From Prevotella sp. (GTDB lineage Bacteria; Bacteroidota; Bacteroidia; Bacteroidales; Bacteroidaceae), in contig JAGCDO010000059.1 in NCBI GenBank assembly GCA_017651265.1, positions 41,249 through 105,248 of the forward strand: a stretch of 64,000 bases of DNA. The letters are read 5' to 3'. The stretch's first letter is position 1. Each line of letters starts with the position of its first letter. The position numbers were made by a program, and so were the translations under genes. The notes beneath the pieces were generated by a model. The model saw only the letters and a program-made list of their open reading frames with translations. It had not been told where the DNA came from and did not search any database. Positions 34,016 to 43,230 of this stretch are shown here, in pieces.

Positions 34016-34047
34016 TTTGGTGGTTACAATAATTATACGTACCTTTG
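34016..34047 (+). promoter_or_regulatory. Full -33/-7 promoter of miaB
   Basis: TTTG (34016-34019), 20-base spacer, TACCTTTG (34040-34047). A TTG that would extend the miaB frame falls inside the -7 box, which decides the start at 34066. Confidence 0.82.
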
Positions 34048-34065
34048 TCACCAAATAACAGAATA

Positions 34066-35472
34066 GTGAAGAAACTCTATATAGAAACATATGGGTGCCA
34101 GATGAACGTGGCCGACTCAGAGGTTGTTGCCTCTGTGATGCAGATGGCCAATTATGAGGTCACCACAGATATTCAGGATGCAGATGCGGTATTCTTGAAC
34201 ACCTGTTCGGTAAGAGACAATGCCGAACAGAAAATCTACCACCGCTTGGAAGAGCTGAATGCGATGCGCAATAAGCGTGCCAGCGACTCTTCAAATGTCA
34301 CTCCACACTCCTCACTCCACACTCCTCGATTGATCATAGGTGTTCTCGGCTGTATGGCCGAACGGGTAAAGGATGATCTGATCAAGAACCACCATGTGGA
34401 TCTGGTGGCAGGACCGGATGCTTATCTTTCTTTGCCCGACCTGATTGCGCAGTGCGAACTGGGGCAGAAAGCCATCAATATCGAACTCTCTAATACCGAA
34501 ACCTACCGTGATATTCTTCCGCAACGACTGCATACTGCCAAGGTGGGCGGCTTCGTGAGTATCATGCGCGGCTGTAATAACTTCTGTCATTACTGCATCG
34601 TGCCCTATACCCGAGGAAGAGAACGCTCAAGAGATGTGGAGAGTATTCTGCGTGAGGTTCAAGACTTGCAACAGCGGGGATTCAAAGAGGTGACTCTGTT
34701 GGGACAGAATGTGAACAGCTATGGATTATCTCCCAGTGGAAAACCGCTGCCCGACGGAACGAGCTTTGCTGAACTGCTGAGAAAGGTGGCAAAGGCTGTT
34801 CCTTCGATGCGCGTGCGTTTCACGACATCCAATCCCGAGGATATGAGCGAGGACATCCTCCACGCCATTGCCGAGGAACCGAATCTCTGTCGGCATATCC
34901 ACTTCCCAGCTCAAAGCGGAAGTAATCATATCCTGAAACTGATGAACCGTAAATATACCCGTGAGGACTATCTGAGTAAGGTGGAGGCCATCAGAAGGAT
35001 TATCCCTGATTGCGGTCTTTCAACAGATATCTTTGTGGGCTACTGCGATGAAACGGAAGAGGACTTCCAGCAGACGCTCTCGTTGGTGCGTGAAGTGCAG
35101 TTCGATTCGGCGTTTATGTTCAAATACTCGGAACGACCGGGTACCTATGCTGCCAAGCACTTGGCGGATAATGTGCCCGAGGAGGAGAAGATTCGCCGAC
35201 TGAACGAGCTGATCACGCTGCAGACACAGATCTCAGCCGACCGCAACAAGCTGGATGTGGGAAAGGTGTTCGACGTGTTGGTGGAAGGTTTCAGTAAGCG
35301 CTCTCGTGAGCAGCTGATGGGACGCAACGAGCAGAACAAGGCCGTGGTGTTCAACAAAGACGGGCATCATATCGGTGAAACGGTTCGGGTAAAGATTACA
35401 GAGAGCTCCAGCGCCACGCTGAAAGGAACGATTATCGAGGAAGGAGGAAGGAGGAAGGACGAAGGAGAATAG
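34066..35472 (+). CDS. miaB: tRNA-2-methylthio-N6-isopentenyladenosine synthase
   Basis: A 468-residue radical-SAM methylthiotransferase that adds the methylthio group to i6A37 of tRNAs. The UPF0004 domain binds a cluster via C11, C47 and C96 (YGCQMN, NTCSVRDNA, GCMAER); the radical-SAM cluster uses C170, C174 and C177 (RGCNNFCHYC). A TRAM domain ends the protein. The start is a GTG at 34066; a TTG upstream lies in the promoter. Two oddities: residues 74-87 (DSSNVTPHSSLHTP) are encoded by a perfect 14-bp tandem duplication at 34299-34326 in a region where relatives have a short loop, and the last dozen residues (EEGGRRKDEGE) are read from one arm of a G/A-rich inverted-repeat element. First gene of the envelope cluster. 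Confidence 0.95.
   Translation: MKKLYIETYGCQMNVADSEVVASVMQMANYEVTTDIQDADAVFLNTCSVRDNAEQKIYHRLEELNAMRNKRASDSSNVTPHSSLHTPRLIIGVLGCMAERVKDDLIKNHHVDLVAGPDAYLSLPDLIAQCELGQKAINIELSNTETYRDILPQRLHTAKVGGFVSIMRGCNNFCHYCIVPYTRGRERSRDVESILREVQDLQQRGFKEVTLLGQNVNSYGLSPSGKPLPDGTSFAELLRKVAKAVPSMRVRFTTSNPEDMSEDILHAIAEEPNLCRHIHFPAQSGSNHILKLMNRKYTREDYLSKVEAIRRIIPDCGLSTDIFVGYCDETEEDFQQTLSLVREVQFDSAFMFKYSERPGTYAAKHLADNVPEEEKIRRLNELITLQTQISADRNKLDVGKVFDVLVEGFSKRSREQLMGRNEQNKAVVFNKDGHHIGETVRVKITESSSATLKGTIIEEGGRRKDEGE
34299..34326 (+). repeat. Perfect 14-bp tandem duplication inside miaB
   Basis: CACTCCACACTCCT occurs twice head to tail (34299-34312, 34313-34326). The insert adds codons for TPHSSLHTP between the UPF0004 segments. 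Confidence 0.85.
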
Positions 35473-35555
35473 TACAGAGATACAAATAAGGAGTATAGAG
35501 GTCTTGTTGCATGATGCAAATCTCCTTCCTCTTTCCTCCATCCTCCTTCCTCGAT
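35434..35555 (-). repeat. Inverted-repeat element E, diverged copy at the miaB end
   Basis: Left arm 35434-35470 (TCGAGGAAGGAGGAAGG...) and right arm 35519-35555 (ATCTCCTTCCTC...CCTCGAT) surround about 48 bases. Read on the minus strand the spacer matches part of the 45603-45748 copy (TTATTT-GTATCTC-GTA). The left arm codes the MiaB tail. Confidence 0.8.
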
Positions 35556-35570
35556 ATAACATAATAAAGC

Positions 35571-37406
35571 ATGAAAGAATTCTTAAAGGTATTAAAACGC
35601 TTCATACCGCCCTATAGGAAATACTTGTTCCTAACGGTGCTCTTCAATATCCTCAGTGCGGTATTGAATATCTTCTCATTCATGACCATCATCCCCTTAC
35701 TCAACATCCTCTTCCAGACGGAATCGGGTATGCGACAGACGGAATGGATAGAGTGGGGCGAGATGAACTTGAAGAACTGCACCGAGGTGGTAAGCAACAA
35801 TGCGAACTGTCTGGTGCAGGATATGGTATTGAACTTAGGTGCTACCACGTCGTTGCTGGTTATCGGACTCTTCCTGGCGTTCATGACCTTCCTGAAGACG
35901 GGTGCTTACTTCCTATCGTCGGCTACCATCATCCCCATTAGAACAGGTGTGGTGCGTGATATCCGCAACCAGCTATACCAGAAAATCACATCGCTGCCTT
36001 TAGGTTTCTTCAGCGAGGAACGTAAGGGTGACATCATTGCTCGTATGAGTGGTGATGTTCAGGAAATAGAAACATCCATCATGGCGAGTCTTGATATGTT
36101 GTTCAAGAATCCCATCCTGATCATCGCCTATTTCACCACATTGCTCATCGTTTCATGGAAACTCACGCTCTTCACCATTATCTTTGCACCGCTTTTCGGT
36201 TGGTTCATGGGCTTTGTGGGCAGGAAACTGAAGGCCAAGAGCATCAGGGCACAGTCGTTGTGGAGCGACACGATGAGTCAGGTGGAGGAGACCTTAGGCG
36301 GCTTGCGTATCATCAAGGCTTTCAATGCCGAGGAGAAGATGAACCGCAGGTTCGACCATGTGAACTCTTCGTATCGTAACGATATCATGCGCGTGAATAT
36401 CCGTCAGCAGATGGCGCACCCCATGAGTGAGTTCTTAGGAACGGTAATGATTGTTATCGTGCTCTGGTTCGGTGGTATCCAGGTATTGAACAATGCCTCC
36501 ATCAGCGGACCAACCTTTATCTACTACCTCGTCATTCTCTATAGCATCATCAATCCGCTGAAAGAGTTCTCCAAGGCGAGCTATAACATCCCCAAGGGAT
36601 TGGCTTCTATGGAGCGTGTGGATAAGATTCTGCTGGCCGAGAACAATATCAAGGAACCCGAGAATCCCAAGCATATCGATAGTTTCGAACATCAGATAGA
36701 GTTCCGCAACGTGTCGTTCAAATATGCCGACCAATGGGTGCTGCGCGACATCAATCTGGTTATTGAGAAAGGTAAGACCATCGCCTTGGTGGGACAGAGT
36801 GGCGGCGGAAAATCTACATTGGTGGATCTGATTCCGCGCTATTACGATGTGCAGGAAGGTGAGGTGCTGATAGATGGTATCAACGTGAAGGACTTGGGTA
36901 TTCACGACCTGCGTAAGTTGATTGGTAATGTGAATCAGGAGGCCATCCTCTTTAACGACACCTTCTTCAATAATATCTCCTTCGGCGTGGAAAATGCTAC
37001 ACGAGAGGAGGTGGAGCATGCGGCAAAGATTGCCAATGCCCACCAGTTCATCATGGCAGCCGAACAGGGGTATGATACGAATATCGGTGACCGTGGCGAC
37101 CGCCTCAGTGGCGGTCAGCGCCAACGTGTAAGTATTGCTCGTGCCATCCTGAAAAACCCGCCGATATTGATTCTTGATGAGGCTACATCGGCTTTGGATA
37201 CGGAAAGTGAACGACTGGTGCAGGATGCGCTTGAACGACTGATGAAGACGCGTACCACTGTGGCCATTGCGCACCGTTTGAGTACCATTAAGAACTCGGA
37301 TGAGATCTGCGTGCTCCATGAGGGACGAATCGTTGAACGTGGCTCGCATGAGCAGTTGCTCAACAGCGACGGCTATTACAAGAAACTCCATGAGATGCAA
37401 TCGTAG
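35571..37406 (+). CDS. ABC exporter of the MsbA/lipid-exporter type
   Basis: A 611-residue fused ABC exporter: six transmembrane helices in residues 1-330, then an ATPase domain. Walker A is GQSGGGKST at about 407-415, the signature LSGGQRQR at about 511, and Walker B ILILDEATSALD at about 531-542. A long periplasmic loop after the first helix (QTESGMRQTEWIEWGEMNLK) is unusual for MsbA and typical of Bacteroidota relatives. It may flip lipid A core or another glycolipid across the inner membrane. The next genes encode an acyltransferase and a Kdo-kinase-like protein, which supports a lipopolysaccharide role. The gene starts 15 bases after element E. Confidence 0.9.
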   Translation: MKEFLKVLKRFIPPYRKYLFLTVLFNILSAVLNIFSFMTIIPLLNILFQTESGMRQTEWIEWGEMNLKNCTEVVSNNANCLVQDMVLNLGATTSLLVIGLFLAFMTFLKTGAYFLSSATIIPIRTGVVRDIRNQLYQKITSLPLGFFSEERKGDIIARMSGDVQEIETSIMASLDMLFKNPILIIAYFTTLLIVSWKLTLFTIIFAPLFGWFMGFVGRKLKAKSIRAQSLWSDTMSQVEETLGGLRIIKAFNAEEKMNRRFDHVNSSYRNDIMRVNIRQQMAHPMSEFLGTVMIVIVLWFGGIQVLNNASISGPTFIYYLVILYSIINPLKEFSKASYNIPKGLASMERVDKILLAENNIKEPENPKHIDSFEHQIEFRNVSFKYADQWVLRDINLVIEKGKTIALVGQSGGGKSTLVDLIPRYYDVQEGEVLIDGINVKDLGIHDLRKLIGNVNQEAILFNDTFFNNISFGVENATREEVEHAAKIANAHQFIMAAEQGYDTNIGDRGDRLSGGQRQRVSIARAILKNPPILILDEATSALDTESERLVQDALERLMKTRTTVAIAHRLSTIKNSDEICVLHEGRIVERGSHEQLLNSDGYYKKLHEMQS

Positions 37407-37409
37407 GAA

Positions 37410-38381
37410 ATGAAGGGGGGGATAGGATATAAGTTGCTATATGGTTGTGCCTATGCGGTATCGTTGTTGCCGTATAGCATCTTGTATGTGGTCTCTGATT
37501 TCTTCTACCTGTTGGTGTATCATGTTGTGGGCTATCGTAAGAAGGTGGTGAGAAAGAATCTCTCTTCGTCGTTCCCCGAAAAGGATAAGCAGGAACTGAA
37601 GAAGATTGAGAAGGCTTTCTATCACTGGCTGTGCGACTACTTCGTTGAGACGTTGAAACTACTGAGTGTATCGGATGAGACACTGCTGAAACATATTGAG
37701 TTTCGCAATGCCGAAGAGATAGAGCAGTGCTTCGACAAAGGACAGTCGTGCGCGGCCTTCCTGGGTCATTACTGCAACTGGGAACTGCTGTCCACAACAG
37801 CTTTGGCCATGACGCGCTGGAAGGAAACCACCAACGAACATCAGTCGGCTGTAATGGGCCTGATCTACCATCCGCTCCGGAACAAAGCGTTCGACCGTCT
37901 GTTCATCCAGTTACGACAGAAGAAACAAGGTACTTGCATTCCCAAGAAGGAGATTCTTCGCTATCTGGCTAAGTACAGAAAGGAGCAGCGGATGTCGCTG
38001 TTCGGCTATATTGCCGATCAGAATCCGAAGTGGGAGAATATCCATCTGTGGCTACCGTTCCTGAATCATGACACTCCTGTGTTTACAGGCGCAGAGAGAA
38101 TCGTGCGGAAAATGAACAATGCAGTGTTCTATGTCGATATGGAACGGCCAGAACGAGGGAAGTATATCTGTACTTTCAAGCGGATGAGTAATGAGCCAGG
38201 ACAACTGGAGGAATATGCGCTGACGCGACAGTTCTTCCAGATGCTCGAGGAAACGATTCGTCGGGCACCACAATACTACCTCTGGACGCATAACCGATGG
38301 AAGCGGACGCATGAGGAGTTTGATAGGAGGAAGGACGAAGGAGGAGGGAGGAAGGATTCCCTCCGGGAAGGACGAAGTTGA
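37410..38381 (+). CDS. LpxL/HtrB-family lipid A acyltransferase with repeat-derived tail
   Basis: A 323-residue late acyltransferase that adds a secondary fatty acid to lipid A. One N-terminal membrane helix (LLYGCAYAVSLLPYSILYVV) is followed by the acyltransferase fold with the catalytic dyad H120 and E125 in GHYCNWE, and the conserved GYIADQNPK. The last 18 residues (RRKDEGGGRKDSLREGRS) are encoded by element-E-like G/A repeat DNA (38325-38376) and are not part of the family fold. The gene starts three bases after the exporter stop and ends base-to-base with the kinase start (TGA then ATG). Confidence 0.92.
   Translation: MKGGIGYKLLYGCAYAVSLLPYSILYVVSDFFYLLVYHVVGYRKKVVRKNLSSSFPEKDKQELKKIEKAFYHWLCDYFVETLKLLSVSDETLLKHIEFRNAEEIEQCFDKGQSCAAFLGHYCNWELLSTTALAMTRWKETTNEHQSAVMGLIYHPLRNKAFDRLFIQLRQKKQGTCIPKKEILRYLAKYRKEQRMSLFGYIADQNPKWENIHLWLPFLNHDTPVFTGAERIVRKMNNAVFYVDMERPERGKYICTFKRMSNEPGQLEEYALTRQFFQMLEETIRRAPQYYLWTHNRWKRTHEEFDRRKDEGGGRKDSLREGRS
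38325..38376 (+). repeat. Element-E-type G/A repeat at the acyltransferase 3' end
   Basis: GGAGGAAGGACGAAGGAGG and a second GGAAGGACGAAG around TTCCCTCCGGGAA. It encodes the last 18 residues of the upstream protein. Confidence 0.75.
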
Positions 38382-39137
38382 ATGAGTAGAAAACTGATTC
38401 TTAGGGAGAAATACAAGGACCTCAAGGAGTTTGTGGCACAGATTCCCAGAAGGTTTGAAGACGAGGGGCGGACCGTTTATCAAGGTCGGAACCTCATCAA
38501 GGTGTTCGATGGACCTAACGACATGCTGATGAACGTAAAACGCTATCGTATTCCTAAGGGCATCAACCGCCTTGTCTATTCCCTCGGCATCCGCAAGGCC
38601 AAGGGTTTGCGGGGCTATCAGTATCCGCGGGTATTATTGGAAAAGGGGATAGATACCCCAGAGCCTATTGCCTATATCGAGGATAGGAAAGGTGGACTCA
38701 TCACCTATTCTTATCTGATTACCGTGCAAAGTAAGCTGCAACACACCTTGTATGAGTTCGGGAATGCCCCGAAAGAGCAATGGCTGCCGATGGTGGAGCC
38801 CCTTGCTGCCTTTGCAGCCAAGATCCATGAGCAAAACCTCATGCACCGCGATTTCTCTCCAGGCAATGTGCTGTGGGATGTGATTGACGGTACTTATCAG
38901 TTCTCAGTGGTGGATATCAACCGTATGTATTTCGGTGAGGTGGACATGAAGCAGGGATGTGAGAACTTCGCACGTCTCTGGGGACCGAAGGAGTTCTTCT
39001 GTGAGTTGATACGCGCCTATGCCAAAAACCGCCATTTCAACGAGGATGAGGCTATATGCATAGCCCTGTCTGCCAGGGAACGCTTTTGGACAAGATACCG
39101 GAAAAGGCACGAGGTGATGTTTGATCTGGAACTGTAA
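38382..39137 (+). CDS. Kdo/lipopolysaccharide kinase-family protein
   Basis: A 251-residue protein-kinase-like fold of the WaaP/KdkA group. The catalytic loop HRDFSPGNVLW has H155 and D157 and the metal-binding DINRMYFG follows about 20 residues later, as DFG would in other kinases. Such enzymes phosphorylate Kdo or heptose in the inner core of lipopolysaccharide, in the cytoplasm at the membrane. Its start is immediately after the acyltransferase stop, so the two are coupled. The Bacteroidota core has phosphorylated Kdo, so Kdo is a plausible substrate (known for the family, not shown here). Confidence 0.82.
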   Translation: MSRKLILREKYKDLKEFVAQIPRRFEDEGRTVYQGRNLIKVFDGPNDMLMNVKRYRIPKGINRLVYSLGIRKAKGLRGYQYPRVLLEKGIDTPEPIAYIEDRKGGLITYSYLITVQSKLQHTLYEFGNAPKEQWLPMVEPLAAFAAKIHEQNLMHRDFSPGNVLWDVIDGTYQFSVVDINRMYFGEVDMKQGCENFARLWGPKEFFCELIRAYAKNRHFNEDEAICIALSARERFWTRYRKRHEVMFDLEL

Positions 39138-39156
39138 CGATGATTTGTATTGAGCG

Positions 39157-40191
39157 ATGATGAACCGACTGTGTTTTATTTCAAGGAACTACCGTGGCAC
39201 GAGTAGTGCGGGTAACAAGGCAAAGACCGATTACGAACAGATTCTGCGTGATTTGGGGGCAACGAATCTCGGCTTAGAGACAACGTTCTATACCAGTCAG
39301 GTGGTTTCGTTTGTGCGTAACCTGATGGGCATCATCCATATGTCCTCCAAGGTGCAGAAGGGAGATATCATCATCCTTCAGTACCCCGTCAAGAAATATT
39401 TCAGTCTGATTTGCCGCATTGCCCATCGTCGTGGAGCGAAAACCATTGCACTCATCCACGATCTAGGTTGCATGCGCAGGAAGAAGCTTACCGAACAGCA
39501 GGAGATTAACCGACTGATGCATGCGGATGGTGTGATAGCCACCAATGCGGTCATGATGCAATGGCTCAAGGAGAAAGGATATACGAAGACGTTAGATTAC
39601 TTAGGGTTGCATGACTACCTCTCGGATTCTGTTTCACGGCCGCCTGTTCAGCACTCGCCCTTAAAGGTTGTCTATGCCGGAACGCTTGCCCTGCGCAAGA
39701 ATGCCTTCTTGATGGATATGGCCAAGCAGGTGGGTAATTACGAGTTGGTGATCTATGGAATGCACAAGGGCTTACCGCGCCTTCAGACCCGCGGTCTTGT
39801 GAAGGTGAACCCCTTCCTCTCTGCCGATACGTTCATCCGTGAGGTGGAAGGTGACTTCGGTTTGGTGTGGGATGGTGATTCCATAGACACATGCAGCGGT
39901 CATTTCGGGGAGTATCTTCGTTGGAACACGCCCCATAAGGTGTCGTTCTATATACGTGCCGGATTGCCCATGATCGTGTGGCGACAGTCGGCTGTTGCCC
40001 CCATTGTGCAGCAGGAAGGAATCGGTTTCTGCATTGATTCGATAGAAGAGCTGAACACCCTTCTTCCTACCATCACTCCTGAACAGTTATCCGAGATGCG
40101 CCAGCGGGTGGTAAACGTGAGTTCACGAATGGCCCAAGGCTGCTATCTCAAAGAGGCGGTCGGAAGAATTCTTCAAACAATGAGAACCTAA
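39157..40191 (+). CDS. Glycosyltransferase (GT-B, galactofuranosyltransferase-like)
   Basis: A 344-residue glycosyltransferase-like protein. Residues 1-160 resemble the N-terminal Rossmann half of beta-1,6-galactofuranosyltransferases (FISRNYRGTSSAGNKAKTDY, GDIIILQYPVKKYF, IALIHDLGCMRR), and from about 170 there is a second Rossmann half with LKVVYAGTLALRKN and the donor-side FGLVWDGDSIDTCSG. The sugar is not readable. It closes the operon of exporter, acyltransferase and kinase genes, which makes an outer-membrane glycolipid target likely. The stop at 40189-40191 abuts an AATTGA-type repeat shared with the convergent gene. Confidence 0.8.
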   Translation: MMNRLCFISRNYRGTSSAGNKAKTDYEQILRDLGATNLGLETTFYTSQVVSFVRNLMGIIHMSSKVQKGDIIILQYPVKKYFSLICRIAHRRGAKTIALIHDLGCMRRKKLTEQQEINRLMHADGVIATNAVMMQWLKEKGYTKTLDYLGLHDYLSDSVSRPPVQHSPLKVVYAGTLALRKNAFLMDMAKQVGNYELVIYGMHKGLPRLQTRGLVKVNPFLSADTFIREVEGDFGLVWDGDSIDTCSGHFGEYLRWNTPHKVSFYIRAGLPMIVWRQSAVAPIVQQEGIGFCIDSIEELNTLLPTITPEQLSEMRQRVVNVSSRMAQGCYLKEAVGRILQTMRT

Positions 40192-40222
40192 TTCTCCATT
40201 TTCAATTCTCCATTCTCAATTG
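40190..40222 (-). repeat. AATTGA-type repeat between convergent genes
   Basis: TTCTCCATTTTCAATTCTCC-type units; on the minus strand they encode the last residues (QLRMEN) and stop of the LtaS-like protein. Confidence 0.75.
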
Positions 40223-42130
40223 TCTAAATAAGAACTCCGCTGTCTGTTCCATGGCAAACACATAACGGCGCAGCGAAGCAAAAGGCTCTTCGTTGTGCGT
40301 CTGGATGAGCTGTCCGTCCTGTCCGATATCATAGCAGAAACTCTTTTTCATCTGCGGATGATAGAGGAAACAGCGGGTGGAATCCCTTGCCACAATCTGG
40401 TTATCGGCAGAATAGAACACCATCTGTCGCTGCTGGTGTAACAGATCCGTACCGAAGCCGTTGTAGTCGTAGTCGATACCTAACATATTTAATAAGGTAG
40501 GCATCACATCTACCTGCATACCCAGATGTGTATATTCCTGCGATGGGATGCCTGCGCCGAAGATCATCAGTGGGATATGGTTATACGACTGCGGTAGCTC
40601 GGAGTCGGTCGTCCCTACAAGCTTACCATGATCAGCCAGCACAACAAACACCGTATTGTCGTACCAACTCTCCTTCTTTGCCTTCTTAAGGAAATCCCCG
40701 ATACACCAGTCGGCATACTCCACAATCTGTGTTTCAGGCTCTTTCGACGAAGATTTGAACCAATTGGGTATGATATACGGCGGATGGTTACTGATGGTGA
40801 GCAGGGTGGCCATGAACGGCTGCTGCTGTTTTGCTATGTTGTTCAGTTTCCCTAAGGCAAAGTCAAAGAGGAAATGATCCGACACCCCGAAGCTGTTCAC
40901 GATTTCCTCCTTGGGATAGTCCTCCTGTGCATAGATCTCGTCGTAGCCATTGGTGCGGAAGAACGCGTTCATGTTATCATACTGCGCCTCATGCGTCATG
41001 AAGAACAGGTTATGCCAGCCGTTTTGTTTCAGCACCGTGGGCAATCCGTCACGTTTAGGTGTAACCGTTCCCTTCATCAGGTTCCTTTTCATCAGGGCGG
41101 GGAACGAATACAGCGTGGCGGTCATGCCATGGTTGGTATGAATGCCTGCCGAGTAGAAGTTACTGAAGTAGAGCGATTGGGTCTTCAGACTGTCGAGTAC
41201 GGGTGTATAACCCTTTCCTAAGAGTGCCGACGACATCGATTCCATGAGGATGATCACGATGTTCGGCTTTGTGACGGTCAATATCTTCTCCTCTTCACGG
41301 TCACCGTTCCTCATCTGTCGGAACAGGATTTTAGTAGAGTCAGCAGGTCCTGTGATATTCAAAGAATTGCGCACATAGGTAATAGCCTCGTCATACGGCA
41401 TCAGCATCAGCTCCGCATTCTCTTTCCGCATGTCATCCAGCGCACTGGTAAGCAGGTTAAAGGCAGGATTGATGCCCAGCTGATTCAGGAACGGGTCGTT
41501 GCAGTAGTACGCCTGACTGATCTTGATGGGGTTGTAACCCATTCTGCCACGAATGCCGAACAGACAGAGTGCCACTAAAGCCACTGTTATCAGTAGCGAG
41601 GGTAGCCAGTGTTTCCTGCTCACTGTCGTAAGGGTGGTTCTTTCCATGATTCTCCACACCAACCAGCAGAACACTGCCGTCAGCACGAAATACAGGGCGA
41701 TATACACCCACCACGTCTTCTCCTGGAACACCATCCCCGCTGTTGTTCCCGTATAGCCGAACCACTCGAAGATCGACGAGTTGATGTTCTTGAAGAAATA
41801 GGCAAAGTAAGGGATATTTGCGGCCGAGGCCATCATCAGCAGTGCATACAGCACACAGAACCACACAGCCACAGTCCGCAGTATCCACCGTCGGCAGTAG
41901 CCAAAGCAGGCTGCCAATAACACCAGTGCCAGCGGAACAATCATCACATAGCAGCCCATCACATTGTCGAACCACAATCCCCTGATAAAGGCAGGGGCAA
42001 CGGCGGTTGTCTGGTCAGTAATCATGCCCCGCAGCACGAAGAACTCCATGCAGCGGTAGAAGGAGAGGAACAGTAAGCCCAGCACATGAATGCCCAGTAA
42101 ACTCCCAAGTATGCGTAAAAACTGTTTCAA
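40202..42130 (-). CDS. LtaS-like membrane phosphotransferase (sulfatase fold), first paralog
   Basis: A 642-residue protein with five N-terminal membrane helices and a periplasmic alkaline-phosphatase/sulfatase domain from about residue 270. The metal site starts at NIVIILMESMSS (Glu), the likely nucleophile Thr is in AGIHTNHGMTA, and VFVVLADHGKL and YNHIPLMIFGAG supply other ligands. Gram-negative relatives transfer phosphoglycerol or phosphoethanolamine to glycans or lipids; lipoteichoic acid is not expected. No ATG precedes the first helix: an in-frame stop lies upstream, so the start is a TTG (42128-42130) next to an ATCTTT-type repeat. The C-terminus is also repeat-encoded. A related protein is at 48006-49940. 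Confidence 0.82.
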   Translation of the reverse strand: MKQFLRILGSLLGIHVLGLLFLSFYRCMEFFVLRGMITDQTTAVAPAFIRGLWFDNVMGCYVMIVPLALVLLAACFGYCRRWILRTVAVWFCVLYALLMMASAANIPYFAYFFKNINSSIFEWFGYTGTTAGMVFQEKTWWVYIALYFVLTAVFCWLVWRIMERTTLTTVSRKHWLPSLLITVALVALCLFGIRGRMGYNPIKISQAYYCNDPFLNQLGINPAFNLLTSALDDMRKENAELMLMPYDEAITYVRNSLNITGPADSTKILFRQMRNGDREEEKILTVTKPNIVIILMESMSSALLGKGYTPVLDSLKTQSLYFSNFYSAGIHTNHGMTATLYSFPALMKRNLMKGTVTPKRDGLPTVLKQNGWHNLFFMTHEAQYDNMNAFFRTNGYDEIYAQEDYPKEEIVNSFGVSDHFLFDFALGKLNNIAKQQQPFMATLLTISNHPPYIIPNWFKSSSKEPETQIVEYADWCIGDFLKKAKKESWYDNTVFVVLADHGKLVGTTDSELPQSYNHIPLMIFGAGIPSQEYTHLGMQVDVMPTLLNMLGIDYDYNGFGTDLLHQQRQMVFYSADNQIVARDSTRCFLYHPQMKKSFCYDIGQDGQLIQTHNEEPFASLRRYVFAMEQTAEFLFRQLRMEN

Positions 42131-42187
42131 TCTTTTATCTTTAATCTTTTATGTTTAATCTTTCATCTCTCATCTCTCATCTCTCAT
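42129..42187. repeat. ATCTTT/ATCTCTC degenerate tandem repeat
   Basis: Units of ATCTTTTATCTTTAATC then CATCTCT x4. It lies between the LtaS-like start and the TerC stop and encodes the last few residues of TerC. Confidence 0.8.
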
Positions 42188-43214
42188 CTTTATTATTCTC
42201 CCTCCTTGTCGCAATGGTCGATATAACCATGGCGAGCAGTAGTGTTCCAAAGATGATGCATAAGGAAAGACCAGTTGAGATCTCCACATGCGGCATGGTA
42301 ACAGGAATGCCCATCCATGCCAGCACCGCATTCACATATTCGTTCATGGCCAACAGCATCTTCACTCCCACGAAGATCAGGATGATGCCCAATCCATATT
42401 TCAGATACTGGAAATACTTGGCGATGGCAGCTAAGGCGAAGTAGAGTGCTCGTAAGCCGAGAATAGCGAAGATATTACTGGTGAGCAGGATAAACGGATC
42501 GCGCGACACGCTGAACACCGCAGGGATGGAATCCACAGCAAAGGCCACATCCGAGGTCTCTATGGTGATCAAGGCAATCAGCAGTGGTGTCACCATCAGC
42601 TTTCCGTTCTCCCTTACCGTAAAGCGGTCGCCATGCAGTTGCATGGTTACGGGAAACAGTCGGTTGCACCATCTCACAATCACGTTCTTAGACAGATCAT
42701 TAGTCTGCTCCTCCTGATGTGTGAACATCTTTGCTCCGGTATAGAGTAGGAAGAGTCCGAAGATGCCCAGCACCCATTCAAAGCGTTGCACCACGGCCAC
42801 GCCCGCAAAGATGAAGATGCTGCGCAATACTAAGGCCCCGAAGATTCCCCAGAAGAGCACCTCGTGCTGGTATTTGCGTTCAATGCCGAAGAAAGAGAAC
42901 AGCATCAGGAACACGAAGAGGTTATCCATCGATAGCGACTTCTCGATGAGGTAGGCCGACAGGAACTCCATGGCTTTCTCATGACTGTCCACGGGATAGA
43001 ACAGATAGATGCCTGCGCAGAAGATGAGTGAAACGATAATCCATACCGCCGTCATCTTCAGGGCTTCGCCCACGTTCACCTCATGCTGTCCTTTCCGCCC
43101 GAACATCTTCAGGTCGGCCACCAGCATCAGGATGACCAATATATAGAAAAGCACCCATCCCCATGTGGGAATCACTTCCGAGTGGAATGCACTTGTTGCT
43201 AATAGGTTTATCAT
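42177..43214 (-). CDS. TerC/Alx-family integral membrane protein
   Basis: A 345-residue protein with eight to nine helices. The family's paired acidic residues are visible in IEKSLSMDNLFVFLMLFS and ETSDVAFAVDSIPAVFS. Members export manganese or other metals, or assist tellurite resistance and metalation of exported proteins; Mn export (Alx/MntP-like) is the best guess. The last residues (NNKDER) come from the ATCTCT repeat. The next gene upstream is divergent-oriented by a repeat element; the TerC start at 43214 is a normal ATG. Confidence 0.93.
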   Translation of the reverse strand: MINLLATSAFHSEVIPTWGWVLFYILVILMLVADLKMFGRKGQHEVNVGEALKMTAVWIIVSLIFCAGIYLFYPVDSHEKAMEFLSAYLIEKSLSMDNLFVFLMLFSFFGIERKYQHEVLFWGIFGALVLRSIFIFAGVAVVQRFEWVLGIFGLFLLYTGAKMFTHQEEQTNDLSKNVIVRWCNRLFPVTMQLHGDRFTVRENGKLMVTPLLIALITIETSDVAFAVDSIPAVFSVSRDPFILLTSNIFAILGLRALYFALAAIAKYFQYLKYGLGIILIFVGVKMLLAMNEYVNAVLAWMGIPVTMPHVEISTGLSLCIIFGTLLLAMVISTIATRRENNKDER

Positions 43215-43230
43215 CTTATTCTATTATTAT

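Noticed and set aside
35434-35555. Element E copy as an ordinary transcription terminator
   Set aside because: The arms could pair, but the stem is purine/pyrimidine-biased with a 48-base loop, there is no U-tract, and the same unit occurs elsewhere inside coding DNA.
40202-42130. Lipoteichoic acid synthase function for the LtaS-like protein (also 48006-49940)
   Set aside because: The fold matches, but the organism is a Gram-negative Bacteroidota, so another phosphorylated envelope product is more likely.
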